A stretch of 64,000 nucleotides of DNA from NCBI RefSeq assembly GCF_900104845.1, contig NZ_FNSR01000001.1, forward strand, positions 248,001 through 312,000, in the 5' to 3' direction. Shown piece after piece: positions 7,750 through 16,646 of this stretch. A program made the position numbers and the translations under genes. The stretch is from Paraburkholderia caballeronis (GTDB lineage: Bacteria; Pseudomonadota; Gammaproteobacteria; Burkholderiales; Burkholderiaceae). Every line of letters starts with the position of its first letter. Position 1 is the first letter of the stretch. The notes below the pieces were generated by a model. It was not told where the DNA came from. It saw nothing but the letters and a program-made list of their open reading frames with translations, and did not search any database.

Positions 7750-8649
7750 TCATATCGCCCATTGCAGATCGATCGCCTTCAGCGCGGCGGCGATCGTCGG
7801 CTCGTCCTGGCGCGCGGCGAGCGTGACGAACGTCAGTTCGGTCGGCACCGTCACGCCTTCGACGATCGTCAGCGCGTGCGCGTGCGCCTCCGCGATCGCG
7901 GTCGCGTCGCGCGCGAGCGTGAGGCCCACGCCGGACTTCACGAGGTCGAGCATCGACGGCTCCTGATCGACCTCCGCGACCTTCACCGGCTTCACGTTCG
8001 CCGCCTCGAACTCGTGCGACAGCAGCCGGTTGTGCGCGGACGCGGGCGGCGTCCAGATCCACGGCAGCGCGGCGAGCGACTTCCAGTCGCGCGCGCCCTT
8101 CACGCGGTCTTTCCAGCCGGCCGGCGCGAGCACGCGGTACTGGAACTGCGTGAGCGTCAGCGTGTGGAACGCCGCGCCGTCGCGGGTGCCGTCGAGCGCC
8201 GGCTGGCCGATGTAGTAACCGACGTCCAGTTCGCGCGCGCGCACCTGTTCGAGCACCCAGCCGGACATCCCGTGCCGCAGCGCGGTCTCGATCTGCGGCC
8301 ACGTCTCGACCATCTGCCGCAGGAAGCCGCCGAGCCGCAGGAACGCGGGGTCGAGGATCGTGCCGATCCGCAGCCGGCCGCGCACCTCGTGCCGCAGCGT
8401 CGCCGCCGCGCGCTGCACGTCGGTCGCCGCCGCGAGCGCGCGTTCCGCGTGCGGCAGCAGCGCCTGGCCGTCGCGGGTCAGCACGAGCCCGTGGGACGTG
8501 CGCGTGAACAGCGTCACGCCGAGCGTCTCGTGCAGATGCTTGATCTGCAGGCTCACGGCGGGCTGCGTCAGATGCAGTTGCGCGGCCGCGCGCGTCAGAT
8601 TCCCTTCGTGCGCGACCGTGACGAAAGCGCGGAGCAAGGTCAGGTCCAT
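7750..8649 (-). CDS. LysR-family transcriptional regulator
   Basis: A 299-residue LysR regulator. The winged helix (1-60) has FVTVAHEGNLTRAAAQLHLTQPAVSLQIKHLHETLG, followed by the linker helix and a two-lobe effector domain (about 90-295). It is divergent from mmsA with a 171-base shared promoter region, and so is the likely activator of the mmsA locus. The gap contains an AT-rich stretch near 8655-8700 with ATTAA/TTAAT half-sites where a LysR dimer could bind. The effector is unknown. Confidence 0.92.
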   Translation of the reverse strand: MDLTLLRAFVTVAHEGNLTRAAAQLHLTQPAVSLQIKHLHETLGVTLFTRTSHGLVLTRDGQALLPHAERALAAATDVQRAAATLRHEVRGRLRIGTILDPAFLRLGGFLRQMVETWPQIETALRHGMSGWVLEQVRARELDVGYYIGQPALDGTRDGAAFHTLTLTQFQYRVLAPAGWKDRVKGARDWKSLAALPWIWTPPASAHNRLLSHEFEAANVKPVKVAEVDQEPSMLDLVKSGVGLTLARDATAIAEAHAHALTIVEGVTVPTELTFVTLAARQDEPTIAAALKAIDLQWAI

Positions 8650-8820
8650 TCGCTGATATTAACTCGCCTTATATCTCAGTTCAGCATTAATCATTGGATC
8701 GCGCCGCGCGTTGGAGATTACGCTAGCCTGTATTCAGGCCGGTGCGGCGGGCGGCGCGCGTCGTCGCGACGACGCCGGCGCATCGATCGATCCAATCCAG
8801 TTAAACGACGAGGCTGAAAC

Positions 8821-10344
8821 ATGGGCGAGACACATCGGAGCGAAGCGGGCGTTGGCACGCTCACGCATTACATCAACGGCAAGCCGCTCGACGGCACCAG
8901 CGACCGTTACGGCGACGTGTTCAACCCGGCGCTCGGCAGCGTGACCGCGCGCGTGCCGCTCGCGACGGTCGCGGAAGTCGATGCGGCGGTTGCCGCCGCG
9001 AACGCCGCATTTCCCGCGTGGAGCGAGATGGCGCCGCTCAAGCGCGCGCGCATCCTGTTCAAGTTCAAGGACCTGCTCGACCAGCATCACGACGAACTTG
9101 CCGAACTGATCACGCGCGAACACGGCAAGGTGTTCTCCGACGCGAAGGGCGAGGTGATGCGCGGGATCGAGGTGGTCGAGTTCGCGTGCGGGATTCCGAA
9201 CCTGCTGAAGACCGACTTCACCGACCAGATCGGCGGCGGCATCGACAACTGGAACCTGCGGCAGCCGCTCGGCGTCGTCGCGGGCATCACGCCGTTCAAC
9301 TTCCCGATGATGGTGCCGTGCTGGATGTTCCCGGTCGCGCTCGCGTGCGGGAACACGTTCGTGCTGAAGCCGTCGGAGCGCGATCCGTCCGCGTCGCTGC
9401 GGGTCGCGGAACTGCTGAAGGAAGCGGGCCTGCCGGACGGCGTGTTCAACGTCGTGCACGGCGACAAGGTCGCGGTCGATGCGCTGCTCGTGCATCCGGA
9501 CGTGGCGGCGCTGTCGTTCGTCGGCTCGACGCCGATCGCCGAATACATCTACACGGAAGGCACGAAACACGGCAAGCGCGTGCAGGCGCTGGGCGGCGCG
9601 AAGAATCATCTGGTCGTGATGCCGGACGCCGATCTCGACCAGGCGGTCGATGCGCTGATCGGCGCGGCATACGGCTCGGCCGGCGAGCGCTGCATGGCGA
9701 TCTCGGTCGCGGTCGCGGTCGGCCACGTCGCGGACGAACTGATCGAGCGCCTGACGCCGCGCGTGAAGGCGCTGAAGATCGGCAACGGGATGGACGACGA
9801 ATCGGAGATGGGTCCGCTCGTGACGGCCGCGCATCGCGCGAAGGTGACGGGCTACATCGACGCGGGCATCGCGGCGGGTGCGAAGCTGGTCGTCGATGGC
9901 CGCTCGCATCGCGTCGAAGGACACGAGGATGGGTTCTTCATCGGCGGCACGCTGTTCGACGACGTGCAGACCGACATGACGATCTACCGCGAAGAGATTT
10001 TCGGGCCGGTGTTGTGCGTCGTGCGCGTGCCGGACTTCGCGAGCGCGGTCGAACTGATCAACGCGCACGAGTTCGCGAACGGCGTGTCGTGCTTCACGTC
10101 GGACGGCGGCGTCGCGCGCGCGTTCTCGCGGCAGATCAAGGTCGGCATGGTCGGCATCAACGTGCCGATTCCGGTGCCGATGGCGTGGCATTCGTTCGGC
10201 GGCTGGAAGCGGTCGCTGTTCGGCGACCATCATGCTTATGGTGAGGAAGGCGTGCGTTTCTATACGCGCTACAAGAGCATCATGCAGCGCTGGCCGGACA
10301 GCATCGCGAAGGGCGCGGAGTTTACGATGCCGGTGGCGAAGTAG
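8821..10344 (+). CDS. mmsA: CoA-acylating methylmalonate-semialdehyde dehydrogenase
   Basis: A 507-residue aldehyde dehydrogenase of the MmsA/IolA class. It has [14 protein letters not shown] for NAD binding, the catalytic Cys near residue 290 in [16 protein letters not shown], and the class-typical [19 protein letters not shown]. These enzymes convert methylmalonate or malonate semialdehyde to propionyl- or acetyl-CoA in valine, thymine, beta-alanine or inositol breakdown. No other valine genes (mmsB, acyl-CoA dehydrogenases) lie nearby. The neighbours are instead a GMC dehydrogenase and a Liv-type importer, so it may serve another semialdehyde-producing pathway. The start ATG at 8821 gives the MGETHRSE N-terminus. 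Confidence 0.93.
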   Translation: MGETHRSEAGVGTLTHYINGKPLDGTSDRYGDVFNPALGSVTARVPLATVAEVDAAVAAANAAFPAWSEMAPLKRARILFKFKDLLDQHHDELAELITREHGKVFSDAKGEVMRGIEVVEFACGIPNLLKTDFTDQIGGGIDNWNLRQPLGVVAGITPFNFPMMVPCWMFPVALACGNTFVLKPSERDPSASLRVAELLKEAGLPDGVFNVVHGDKVAVDALLVHPDVAALSFVGSTPIAEYIYTEGTKHGKRVQALGGAKNHLVVMPDADLDQAVDALIGAAYGSAGERCMAISVAVAVGHVADELIERLTPRVKALKIGNGMDDESEMGPLVTAAHRAKVTGYIDAGIAAGAKLVVDGRSHRVEGHEDGFFIGGTLFDDVQTDMTIYREEIFGPVLCVVRVPDFASAVELINAHEFANGVSCFTSDGGVARAFSRQIKVGMVGINVPIPVPMAWHSFGGWKRSLFGDHHAYGEEGVRFYTRYKSIMQRWPDSIAKGAEFTMPVAK

Positions 10345-10396
10345 GCGCGCTTGCTCAACGCAAACGGATCACAACGAAAAGAAAACGGATTCGGCA

Positions 10397-10725
10397 TTGC
10401 ATGGGATGGGAGTAAGCGCTGAAGCGACAGTTTTGCATGGGATCAGAGTAAGCGCTGAAGCGCCAACTCTGATCGACAGCTTTGCATGGGGCCGGAGTAA
10501 GTGCTAAAGCACTAACTCCGACCGACAGCTTTGCATGGGATCAGAGTAGGCGCTGAAGCGCTAACTCCGACCGACAGCTTTGCATGGGATCAGAGTAAGC
10601 GCTGAAGCGCCAACTCTGATCGACAGCTTTGCATGGGGCCGGAGTAAGCGCTGAAGCGCTAACTCCGACCGACAGCTTTGCATGGGGTCGGAGTAAGTGC
10701 TGAAGCACTAACTCCGACCGACAGG
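10397..10725 (+). repeat. Tandem array of a 49-bp palindromic unit (one truncated plus six full copies)
   Basis: Six full 49-bp units begin at 10432, 10481, 10530, 10579, 10628 and 10677; a truncated copy lacking its right arm occupies 10397-10430. Each unit has TTTGCATGGG, a 9-base left arm ending AGT, a 4-bp inner stem (GCGC/GCGC or GTGC/GCAC) around TGAA or TAAA, a right arm starting ACT, and CGACAGC. Units 1 and 4 are identical. The arms differ between units but mostly stay complementary (CAGAGT with ACTCTG; CGGAGT with ACTCCG). The last unit ends GACAGG and merges into the ribosome site of the next gene. It fills the 390-base gap between mmsA and the GMC gene. Confidence 0.97.
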
Positions 10726-10734
10726 AGACAAATC

Positions 10735-12462
10735 ATGCCTGCAACGGAACCCCCCGGAGGCCGCGCGTCCGCGCGCCGCGTCGAAGGCGAATTCGATTAC
10801 GTGATCGTCGGCGCAGGCACCGCGGGCTGCGTGCTCGCGGACCGGCTCACCGAAGACCCCGACGTGTCCGTGCTGCTGCTCGAAGCCGGCGGCAAGGACG
10901 ACTACCACTGGATCCACGTACCGGTCGGCTACCTGTACTGCATCGGCAACCCGCGCACCGACTGGCTGTACAAGACCGTCCCCGAGGCCGGGCTGAACGG
11001 CCGCGCGCTCGCCTACCCGCGCGGCCGCGTGCTCGGCGGCTCGTCGTCGATCAACGGAATGATCTATATGCGCGGTCAGCGCGGCGACTACGACGAGTGG
11101 GCGCGCGCGACCGGCGACCCGTCGTGGTCGTGGGACGCCGTGCTGCCAGTATTTCGCCGCAGCGAGGACTATCACGGCGGCGAAAACGAATGGCACGGCG
11201 CGGGCGGCGAATGGCGCGTCGAGAAACAGCGCCTCAAGTGGAAGATCCTCGAAGCGTTTGCCGAGGCCGCGCAGCAGCAGGGCATTCCCGCGACCGACGA
11301 CTTCAATCGCGGCGACAACGGCGGCGTCGGCTACTTCGACGTGAACCAGAAGCGCGGCGTGCGCTGGAACGCGTCGAAGGCATTCCTGCGGCCCGCGATG
11401 AAGCGGCCGAACCTCACGGTCATCACCGGCGCGCACACGCAGCGCGTGATCTTCGAAGGACGCCGCTGCGTCGGCGTCGAATATCGCGGCGACGTCGATT
11501 ACGTCGCGCGCGCACGCTGCGAAGTGATCCTCAGCGCGGGCGCGGTGAATTCGCCGCAACTGCTCGAACTGTCCGGCGTCGGCGACGGCGCGCGGCTCCG
11601 GCCACTCGGCATCGATGTCGTGCACGACCTGCGCGGCGTCGGCGAGAACCTGCAGGACCATCTGCAACTGCGGATGGCTTTCCGCGTGGACGGCGTGCGC
11701 ACGCTGAACACGGCATCCGCGCACTGGTGGGGCAAGCTGATGATCGGCATCGAATACGCGCTGTTCCAGAGCGGGCCGATGTCGATGGCGCCGTCGCAAC
11801 TGGGCGCGTTCGCGAAGTCCGATCCCGACGATCCGGCGCTCACGCGGCCGGACCTCGAATATCACGTGCAGCCGCTGTCGCTCGACCGCTTCGGCGAACC
11901 GCTGCATCGCTTCAATGCGTTCACCGCGTCGGTGTGCAATCTGCGGCCGACGTCGCGCGGCAGCGTGCACGTGGTCTCGGCGGACCCGGCCGCGCCGCCG
12001 TCGATCGCGCCGAACTATCTGTCCACCGACCACGACCGGCGCGTCGCCGCGAACGCACTGCGGCTCACGCGCCGCATCGCCGCGTCCTCGGCGCTCGCGC
12101 GCTACCAGCCGCACGAAATCCTGCCCGGCCTCGCGTTCCAGACCGAGGAGGAATTGCAGGAAGCGGCCGGCGCCGTCGGCACGACGATCTTCCATCCGGT
12201 CGGCACCTGCCGGATGGGCCGCGCGGACGACGACGACGCGGTCGTCGACAGCCGTCTGCGCGTGCGCGGCATCGACGGGCTGCGCGTCGTCGATGCGTCG
12301 GTGATGCCGACCATCACGTCCGGCAACACGAATTCGCCGACGCTGATGATCGCGGAACGCGCCGCGCAGATGCTGCGCGAGGATCGCCGCGCCGGTGCCT
12401 CCGCATCGACGGTGCGCGAGCCCGGCACGACGTCAGCGAACGTGCCGGCGTCCGTGTCCTGA
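10735..12462 (+). CDS. GMC-family FAD-dependent oxidoreductase (choline/alcohol dehydrogenase-like)
   Basis: A 575-residue glucose-methanol-choline oxidoreductase. YVIVGAGTAGCVLADRL (about 22-38) is the FAD Rossmann motif, GGSSSINGMIYMRGQ near 100 is GMC signature 1, and a signature-2-like SAGAVNSPQLLELSG lies near 265. The catalytic His is in HPVGTCRMG near residue 488 and the partner Asn in SGNTNSPTLM. Members oxidise alcohols to aldehydes. Next to the semialdehyde dehydrogenase and an importer, a two-step alcohol oxidation is plausible but the substrate is unknown. The start ATG at 10735 follows GGAG at the end of the last 49-bp unit, so the array forms its leader. Confidence 0.9.
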   Translation: MPATEPPGGRASARRVEGEFDYVIVGAGTAGCVLADRLTEDPDVSVLLLEAGGKDDYHWIHVPVGYLYCIGNPRTDWLYKTVPEAGLNGRALAYPRGRVLGGSSSINGMIYMRGQRGDYDEWARATGDPSWSWDAVLPVFRRSEDYHGGENEWHGAGGEWRVEKQRLKWKILEAFAEAAQQQGIPATDDFNRGDNGGVGYFDVNQKRGVRWNASKAFLRPAMKRPNLTVITGAHTQRVIFEGRRCVGVEYRGDVDYVARARCEVILSAGAVNSPQLLELSGVGDGARLRPLGIDVVHDLRGVGENLQDHLQLRMAFRVDGVRTLNTASAHWWGKLMIGIEYALFQSGPMSMAPSQLGAFAKSDPDDPALTRPDLEYHVQPLSLDRFGEPLHRFNAFTASVCNLRPTSRGSVHVVSADPAAPPSIAPNYLSTDHDRRVAANALRLTRRIAASSALARYQPHEILPGLAFQTEEELQEAAGAVGTTIFHPVGTCRMGRADDDDAVVDSRLRVRGIDGLRVVDASVMPTITSGNTNSPTLMIAERAAQMLREDRRAGASASTVREPGTTSANVPASVS

Positions 12463-12836
12463 CGCACGTTATTTGCTGCATCCGCGCGATGCGCATCGGG
12501 CGGCGTTCCGACGCGCATCGCACGTGTGCGCACATCGCCGCGCGCGCATCGGCGCGGCGCGTTGCGGATTCGCGCGCAACGGCTGCGACCGTTTCGCCCT
12601 GGCGTGCCTCCGTAAGTGCAAATCCCAATGATTGCGCTGCATCATTGGCGCGACAATGGGTCGAGATCGGGGGGCGTGTACAGCGACGGCGCGACGGATG
12701 CGCTACGCCATCCGCGGATGCGGTTCACTACGGACTTCGAGCGGTTCAGGCTCGCGCGCGCTGCCATCATCAGCGTGTGTGCGGCGGACCGCGCGAACGG
12801 TCGAAGCGTTAGGCGTCATTTCGCGTGGAAACGGAC
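12463..12836. other. 374-bp gap between the GMC gene and the transporter genes
   Basis: No convincing gene, terminator or repeat unit is seen. The sequence is GC-rich on the left. Near 12625-12665 it is slightly AT-richer, with ATTGCGCTGCATCATTGGCG, which is a possible promoter or operator region for the transporter. Reading frames crossing it are extensions of other frames. Confidence 0.4.
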
Positions 12837-13616
12837 ATGATTCTCGGCGACACGATTCTCGAAACGCGTGGACTCACCCGGCAGTTCAAGGGCTTCACCG
12901 CCGTCAACGGCGTGAACCTGCGCGTCGCCCGCGGTTCGATCCATGCGCTGATCGGACCGAACGGCGCGGGCAAGACCACCTGCTTCAACCTGCTGACGAA
13001 GTTCCTGGAGCCGAGCGCCGGGCGCATCTTCTTCAACGGCATCGACATCACGCACGAGCGCCCCGCGCAGATCGCGCGGCGCGGCATCATCCGTTCGTTC
13101 CAGATTTCGGCGGTGTTCCCGCATCTGAGCGCGTTGCAGAACGTGCGGATCGGCCTGCAACGTTCGCTCGGCACCGCGTTTCATTTCTGGAAGAGCGAAC
13201 GCAGCCTGAGCGAACTCGACGACCGCGCGATGGACCTGCTCACGCAGGTGGGCCTGAACGACTTCTCGGACGTGCCGACCGTCGAACTCGCCTATGGCCG
13301 CAAGCGCGCGCTCGAAATCGCGACGACCCTCGCGATGGAACCCGAACTGATGCTGCTCGACGAGCCGACCCAGGGGATGGGCCACGAGGACGTCGATCGC
13401 GTGACCGCGCTGATCAAGAAGGTGTCGAGCGGCCGCACGATCCTGATGGTCGAGCACAACATGAACGTGATCGCCGGCATCTCGGACACGATCACGGTCC
13501 TGCAACGCGGCGAGGTGCTCGCCGAAGGCAGTTACGCGGAAGTGTCGAAAAATCCGCAGGTGATGGAAGCGTACATGGGCAGCGCCGATGCGGCCCTCGC
13601 CGGAGCGCACGCATGA
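12837..13616 (+). CDS. Branched-chain-type ABC transporter ATPase (LivG-like)
   Basis: About 259 residues. Walker A is GPNGAGKT near residue 38, Walker B is LMLLDEPTQGM and the H-loop is EHNMNV. The ABC signature is degenerate (VELAYGRKRALEIA), as is usual for LivG. It is one of two cytosolic ATPases that power an importer made with the next four genes. I use the ATG at 12837, six bases after GGAA; a GTG at 12825 is in frame. Its stop overlaps the start of the second ATPase (ATGA), so the two are translationally coupled. Confidence 0.9.
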   Translation: MILGDTILETRGLTRQFKGFTAVNGVNLRVARGSIHALIGPNGAGKTTCFNLLTKFLEPSAGRIFFNGIDITHERPAQIARRGIIRSFQISAVFPHLSALQNVRIGLQRSLGTAFHFWKSERSLSELDDRAMDLLTQVGLNDFSDVPTVELAYGRKRALEIATTLAMEPELMLLDEPTQGMGHEDVDRVTALIKKVSSGRTILMVEHNMNVIAGISDTITVLQRGEVLAEGSYAEVSKNPQVMEAYMGSADAALAGAHA

Positions 13617-14371
13617 GCGCGGTGACGGAGCACGAGCGCGTCGCGCAGACCGATGCGGCGAACGGCGCATTTGCGCTCGAAATCGCGGGCCTTCAGGCGT
13701 GGTACGGCGAATCCCATATCCTGCACGGCGTCGATCTGGCGGTGAAGCGCGGCGAGGTCGTCACGCTGCTCGGCCGCAACGGCGCGGGCCGCACGACGAC
13801 GCTGCGCGCGATCATGGGCCTGACCGGCCGGCGCACCGGCTCGATCCGCATCGGCGGCCGCGAGACGATCCAGTTGCCCACGCACAGGATCGCGCATTGC
13901 GGCGTCGGGTATTGCCCCGAGGAGCGCGGCATCTTCGCGAGCCTGTCGTGCGAGGAAAACCTGCTGCTGCCGCCGGCGGTCGTGAAGGGCGCGCAGGGGA
14001 TGTCGATCGACGAAATCTATTCGATGTTTCCGAATCTCGCGGAGCGCCGTCACAGCCAGGGCACGCGGCTCTCCGGCGGCGAGCAGCAGATGCTCGCGGT
14101 CGCGCGCATTCTTCGCACCGGCGCGAACCTGCTGCTGCTCGACGAGATTTCCGAAGGGCTCGCGCCTGTCATCGTGCAGGCGCTCGCGCGGATGATCGTC
14201 ACGCTGAAGGCGCGCGGCTACACGATCGTGATGGTCGAGCAGAACTTCCGCTTCGCCGCGCCGCTCGCGGACCGCTTCTACGTGATGGAGCACGGGCGCA
14301 TCGTCGAGCACTTCGGCACCGCCGAACTCGAAGGGAAGATGCCGGTGCTGCACGACCTGCTCGGCGTCTAG
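13613..14371 (+). CDS. Branched-chain-type ABC transporter ATPase (LivF-like) with Arg in Walker A
   Basis: A 252-residue ATPase whose start overlaps the preceding stop (ATGA). The P-loop reads GRNGAGRTT: Arg (CGC) replaces the Lys that normally contacts the phosphates. The rest is canonical: LSGGEQQMLAVARIL signature, LLLLDEISEGLAP Walker B and VEQNFRF H-loop. Such a change usually impairs ATP hydrolysis, so the site may be degenerate with the LivG-like partner providing the main power stroke. Alternatively Arg may be tolerated in this subfamily. The rest of the sequence shows no decay. Confidence 0.9.
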   Translation: MSAVTEHERVAQTDAANGAFALEIAGLQAWYGESHILHGVDLAVKRGEVVTLLGRNGAGRTTTLRAIMGLTGRRTGSIRIGGRETIQLPTHRIAHCGVGYCPEERGIFASLSCEENLLLPPAVVKGAQGMSIDEIYSMFPNLAERRHSQGTRLSGGEQQMLAVARILRTGANLLLLDEISEGLAPVIVQALARMIVTLKARGYTIVMVEQNFRFAAPLADRFYVMEHGRIVEHFGTAELEGKMPVLHDLLGV

Positions 14372-14462
14372 CCGTTTCTTCGCGAATCCGGCGCGCGATC
14401 CGTCGCGCGCCGCGCGAATTGCCTTGCCTCTGATAACGACACGACCAACGAAGGAGACTGCA

Positions 14463-15677
14463 ATGAAGAAAACGACATTCGCGCGGCTATCGACGCTGTC
14501 CGTTGCCGCCGCCGCGTGCGCGGCGTTCGGCGCGACGGGGGCGAGGGCGGCCGACGATGCCGTGAAGATCGGCTTCATCACCGACATGTCGGGCCTCTAC
14601 GCGGACATCGACGGCCAGGGCGGCCTCGAAGCGATCCGGATGGCGGTCGCGGATTTCGGCGGCAAGGTGAACGGCAAGCCGATCCAGATCCTGTACGCGG
14701 ACCATCAGAACAAGGCGGACATCGCGGCGTCGCGCGCGCGCGAATGGTTCGACCGCGACGGCGTCGAGATGCTGATCGGCGGCACGAACTCCGCGACCGG
14801 CCTGTCGATGAACCAGGTCGCGGGCGAGAAGCACAAGGTCTACATCAACATCGGCGCGGGCGCCGACACGATGACGAACGAGCAGTGCACGCCGTACACG
14901 GTCCACTACGCGTACGACACCGTCGCGCTCGCGAAGGGGACCGGCTCCGCGGTGACGAAGCAGGGCGGCAAGACGTGGTACTTCCTGACCGCCGACTACG
15001 CGTTCGGCAAGGCGCTCGAAAAAGCGACGTCGGACGTCGTGAAGGCGAACGGCGGCCAGGTGCTCGGCGAAGTGCGGCATCCGCTGTCCGCGTCGGACTT
15101 CTCGTCGTTCCTGTTGCAGGCGCAGGGCTCGAAGGCGCAGATTCTCGGCCTCGCGAACGCGGGCGGCGACACGATCAATTCGATCAAGGCAGCGAAGGAG
15201 TTCGGCGTCACGAAGACGATGAAGCTCGCGGCGCTGCTGATGTTCATCGACGACGTGCACAGCCTCGGACTCGACACGACCCAGGGCCTCGTGCTGACCG
15301 ACAGCTGGTACTGGAACAAGAACGCGGACACCCGCAAGTGGGCGCAGCGCTATTTCGACAAGATGAAGAAGATGCCGTCGAGCCTGCAGGCCGCCGACTA
15401 TTCGGCGACGACCAACTACCTGAAGGCGGTCCAGGCAGTCGGCACGACCGACCCGGACAAGGTGATGGCGCAACTGAAGAAGCAGAAGATCGACGACTTC
15501 TACGCGACGGGTTATGTGCGCCAGGACGGCAGCATGATCCACGACATGTATCTGATGCAGGTGAAGACGCCGGCGGAGTCGAAGGAGCCGTGGGACTACT
15601 ACAAGATCGTCGCGACGATCCCCGGCGAGCAGGCGTTCACGACGAAGCAGGAGTCGCGCTGCGCGCTGTGGAAGTGA
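14463..15677 (+). CDS. Periplasmic substrate-binding protein of the Liv-type transporter
   Basis: A 404-residue type I binding protein. The signal peptide (MKKTTFARLSTLSVAAAACA to about ARA at 29) is followed by VKIGFITDMSGLYADIDGQGG, the classic LivK-type opening. It then has two alternating lobes with SATGLSMNQVAGEK and ADYSATTNYLKAVQ. It would capture the substrate and deliver it to the permeases encoded downstream. AAGGAG precedes the ATG at 14463. Family members bind amino acids, amides, urea or aromatic acids; the ligand cannot be read from sequence here. Confidence 0.9.
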   Translation: MKKTTFARLSTLSVAAAACAAFGATGARAADDAVKIGFITDMSGLYADIDGQGGLEAIRMAVADFGGKVNGKPIQILYADHQNKADIAASRAREWFDRDGVEMLIGGTNSATGLSMNQVAGEKHKVYINIGAGADTMTNEQCTPYTVHYAYDTVALAKGTGSAVTKQGGKTWYFLTADYAFGKALEKATSDVVKANGGQVLGEVRHPLSASDFSSFLLQAQGSKAQILGLANAGGDTINSIKAAKEFGVTKTMKLAALLMFIDDVHSLGLDTTQGLVLTDSWYWNKNADTRKWAQRYFDKMKKMPSSLQAADYSATTNYLKAVQAVGTTDPDKVMAQLKKQKIDDFYATGYVRQDGSMIHDMYLMQVKTPAESKEPWDYYKIVATIPGEQAFTTKQESRCALWK

Positions 15678-15761
15678 CGCCAGGCGGGGACGGTGCCGCG
15701 TGCGTCGTGTGACGCGCGCGGCTTCGCGCGGGTTCGATCGCGAGGGAGATGACCGCTTCAA

Positions 15762-16646
15762 ATGAATATCTTTGGCATTCCGTTGCCGGCGATGTTGAGC
15801 CAGTTGCTGCTGGGGCTCGTGAACGGGTCGTTCTACGCGATCCTGAGCCTCGGGCTGGCGGTGATCTTCGGCATGCTGAACGTGATCAACTTCGCGCACG
15901 GCGCGTTGTTCATGCTCGGCGCGATGCTCACGTGGATGGGGCTCGCGTATTTCAATCTGCCGTACTGGGTGATGATCTTCGTCGCGCCGCTCGTCGTCGG
16001 CGCGTTCGGCATGCTGGTCGAACGCTCGATGCTGCGCTGGATCTACCGGCTCGATCACCTGTACGGGCTCTTGCTGACGTTCGGGCTCACGCTCGTCGTC
16101 GAGGGCGTGTTCCGTTCGATCTACGGATCGTCCGGGCAGCCGTACGACGTGCCGGACCTGCTCGCCGGCGCGACGAATCTCGGTTTCATGTACCTGCCGA
16201 ACTATCGCGCGTGGGTGGTCGTCGCGTCGCTCGCGGTGTGCTTTGCGACGTGGTTCGTGATCGAGAAGACGCGGCTTGGCGCCTATCTGCGCGCGGGCAC
16301 CGAGAACCCGAAGCTCGTCGAGGCGTTCGGCGTGAACGTGCCGCTGATGATTACGCTGACCTACGGTTTCGGCGTCGCGCTCGCCGCGTTCGCGGGCGTG
16401 CTCGCCGCGCCGGTGATCCAGGTGTCGCCGCTGATGGGGCAGCCGATGATCATCACCGTGTTCGCCGTCGTCGTGATCGGCGGGATGGGGTCGATCATGG
16501 GCTCGATCCTGACCGGCCTGCTGCTCGGCGTGATCGAGGGCTTCACGCGCGTGTTCTGGCCGGAGGCGTCCGCGACGGTCGTGTTCGTCATCATGGCGAT
16601 CGTGCTGCTGGTTCGTCCGGCGGGTCTTTTCGGCAAGGAACGGTGA
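15762..16646 (+). CDS. Branched-chain-type ABC permease (LivH-like)
   Basis: A 294-residue inner-membrane protein with about eight hydrophobic segments. It opens with LLGLVNGSFYAILSLGLAVIF and NVINFAHGALFMLGA, the LivH hallmark, and has a permease loop NPKLVEAFGVN near residue 185. It ends VRPAGLFGKER. Together with the next gene it forms the transmembrane channel of the importer. Its TGA overlaps the downstream ATG. Confidence 0.93.
   Translation: MNIFGIPLPAMLSQLLLGLVNGSFYAILSLGLAVIFGMLNVINFAHGALFMLGAMLTWMGLAYFNLPYWVMIFVAPLVVGAFGMLVERSMLRWIYRLDHLYGLLLTFGLTLVVEGVFRSIYGSSGQPYDVPDLLAGATNLGFMYLPNYRAWVVVASLAVCFATWFVIEKTRLGAYLRAGTENPKLVEAFGVNVPLMITLTYGFGVALAAFAGVLAAPVIQVSPLMGQPMIITVFAVVVIGGMGSIMGSILTGLLLGVIEGFTRVFWPEASATVVFVIMAIVLLVRPAGLFGKER

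Noticed and set aside
8734-10233. A 499-codon frame antisense to mmsA
   Set aside because: Low-complexity Arg/Asp/His-rich translation and a complete aldehyde dehydrogenase on the other strand.
10397-10725. CRISPR array
   Set aside because: The period is 49 bp with no unique spacers; each unit is itself the palindrome and no cas genes are present.
10397-10740. Small proteins encoded by the repeats (frames with SAEAL or SAEAP peptides)
   Set aside because: The frames arise from the repeat sequence and change with each unit; the covarying arms fit selection on structure, not on a peptide.
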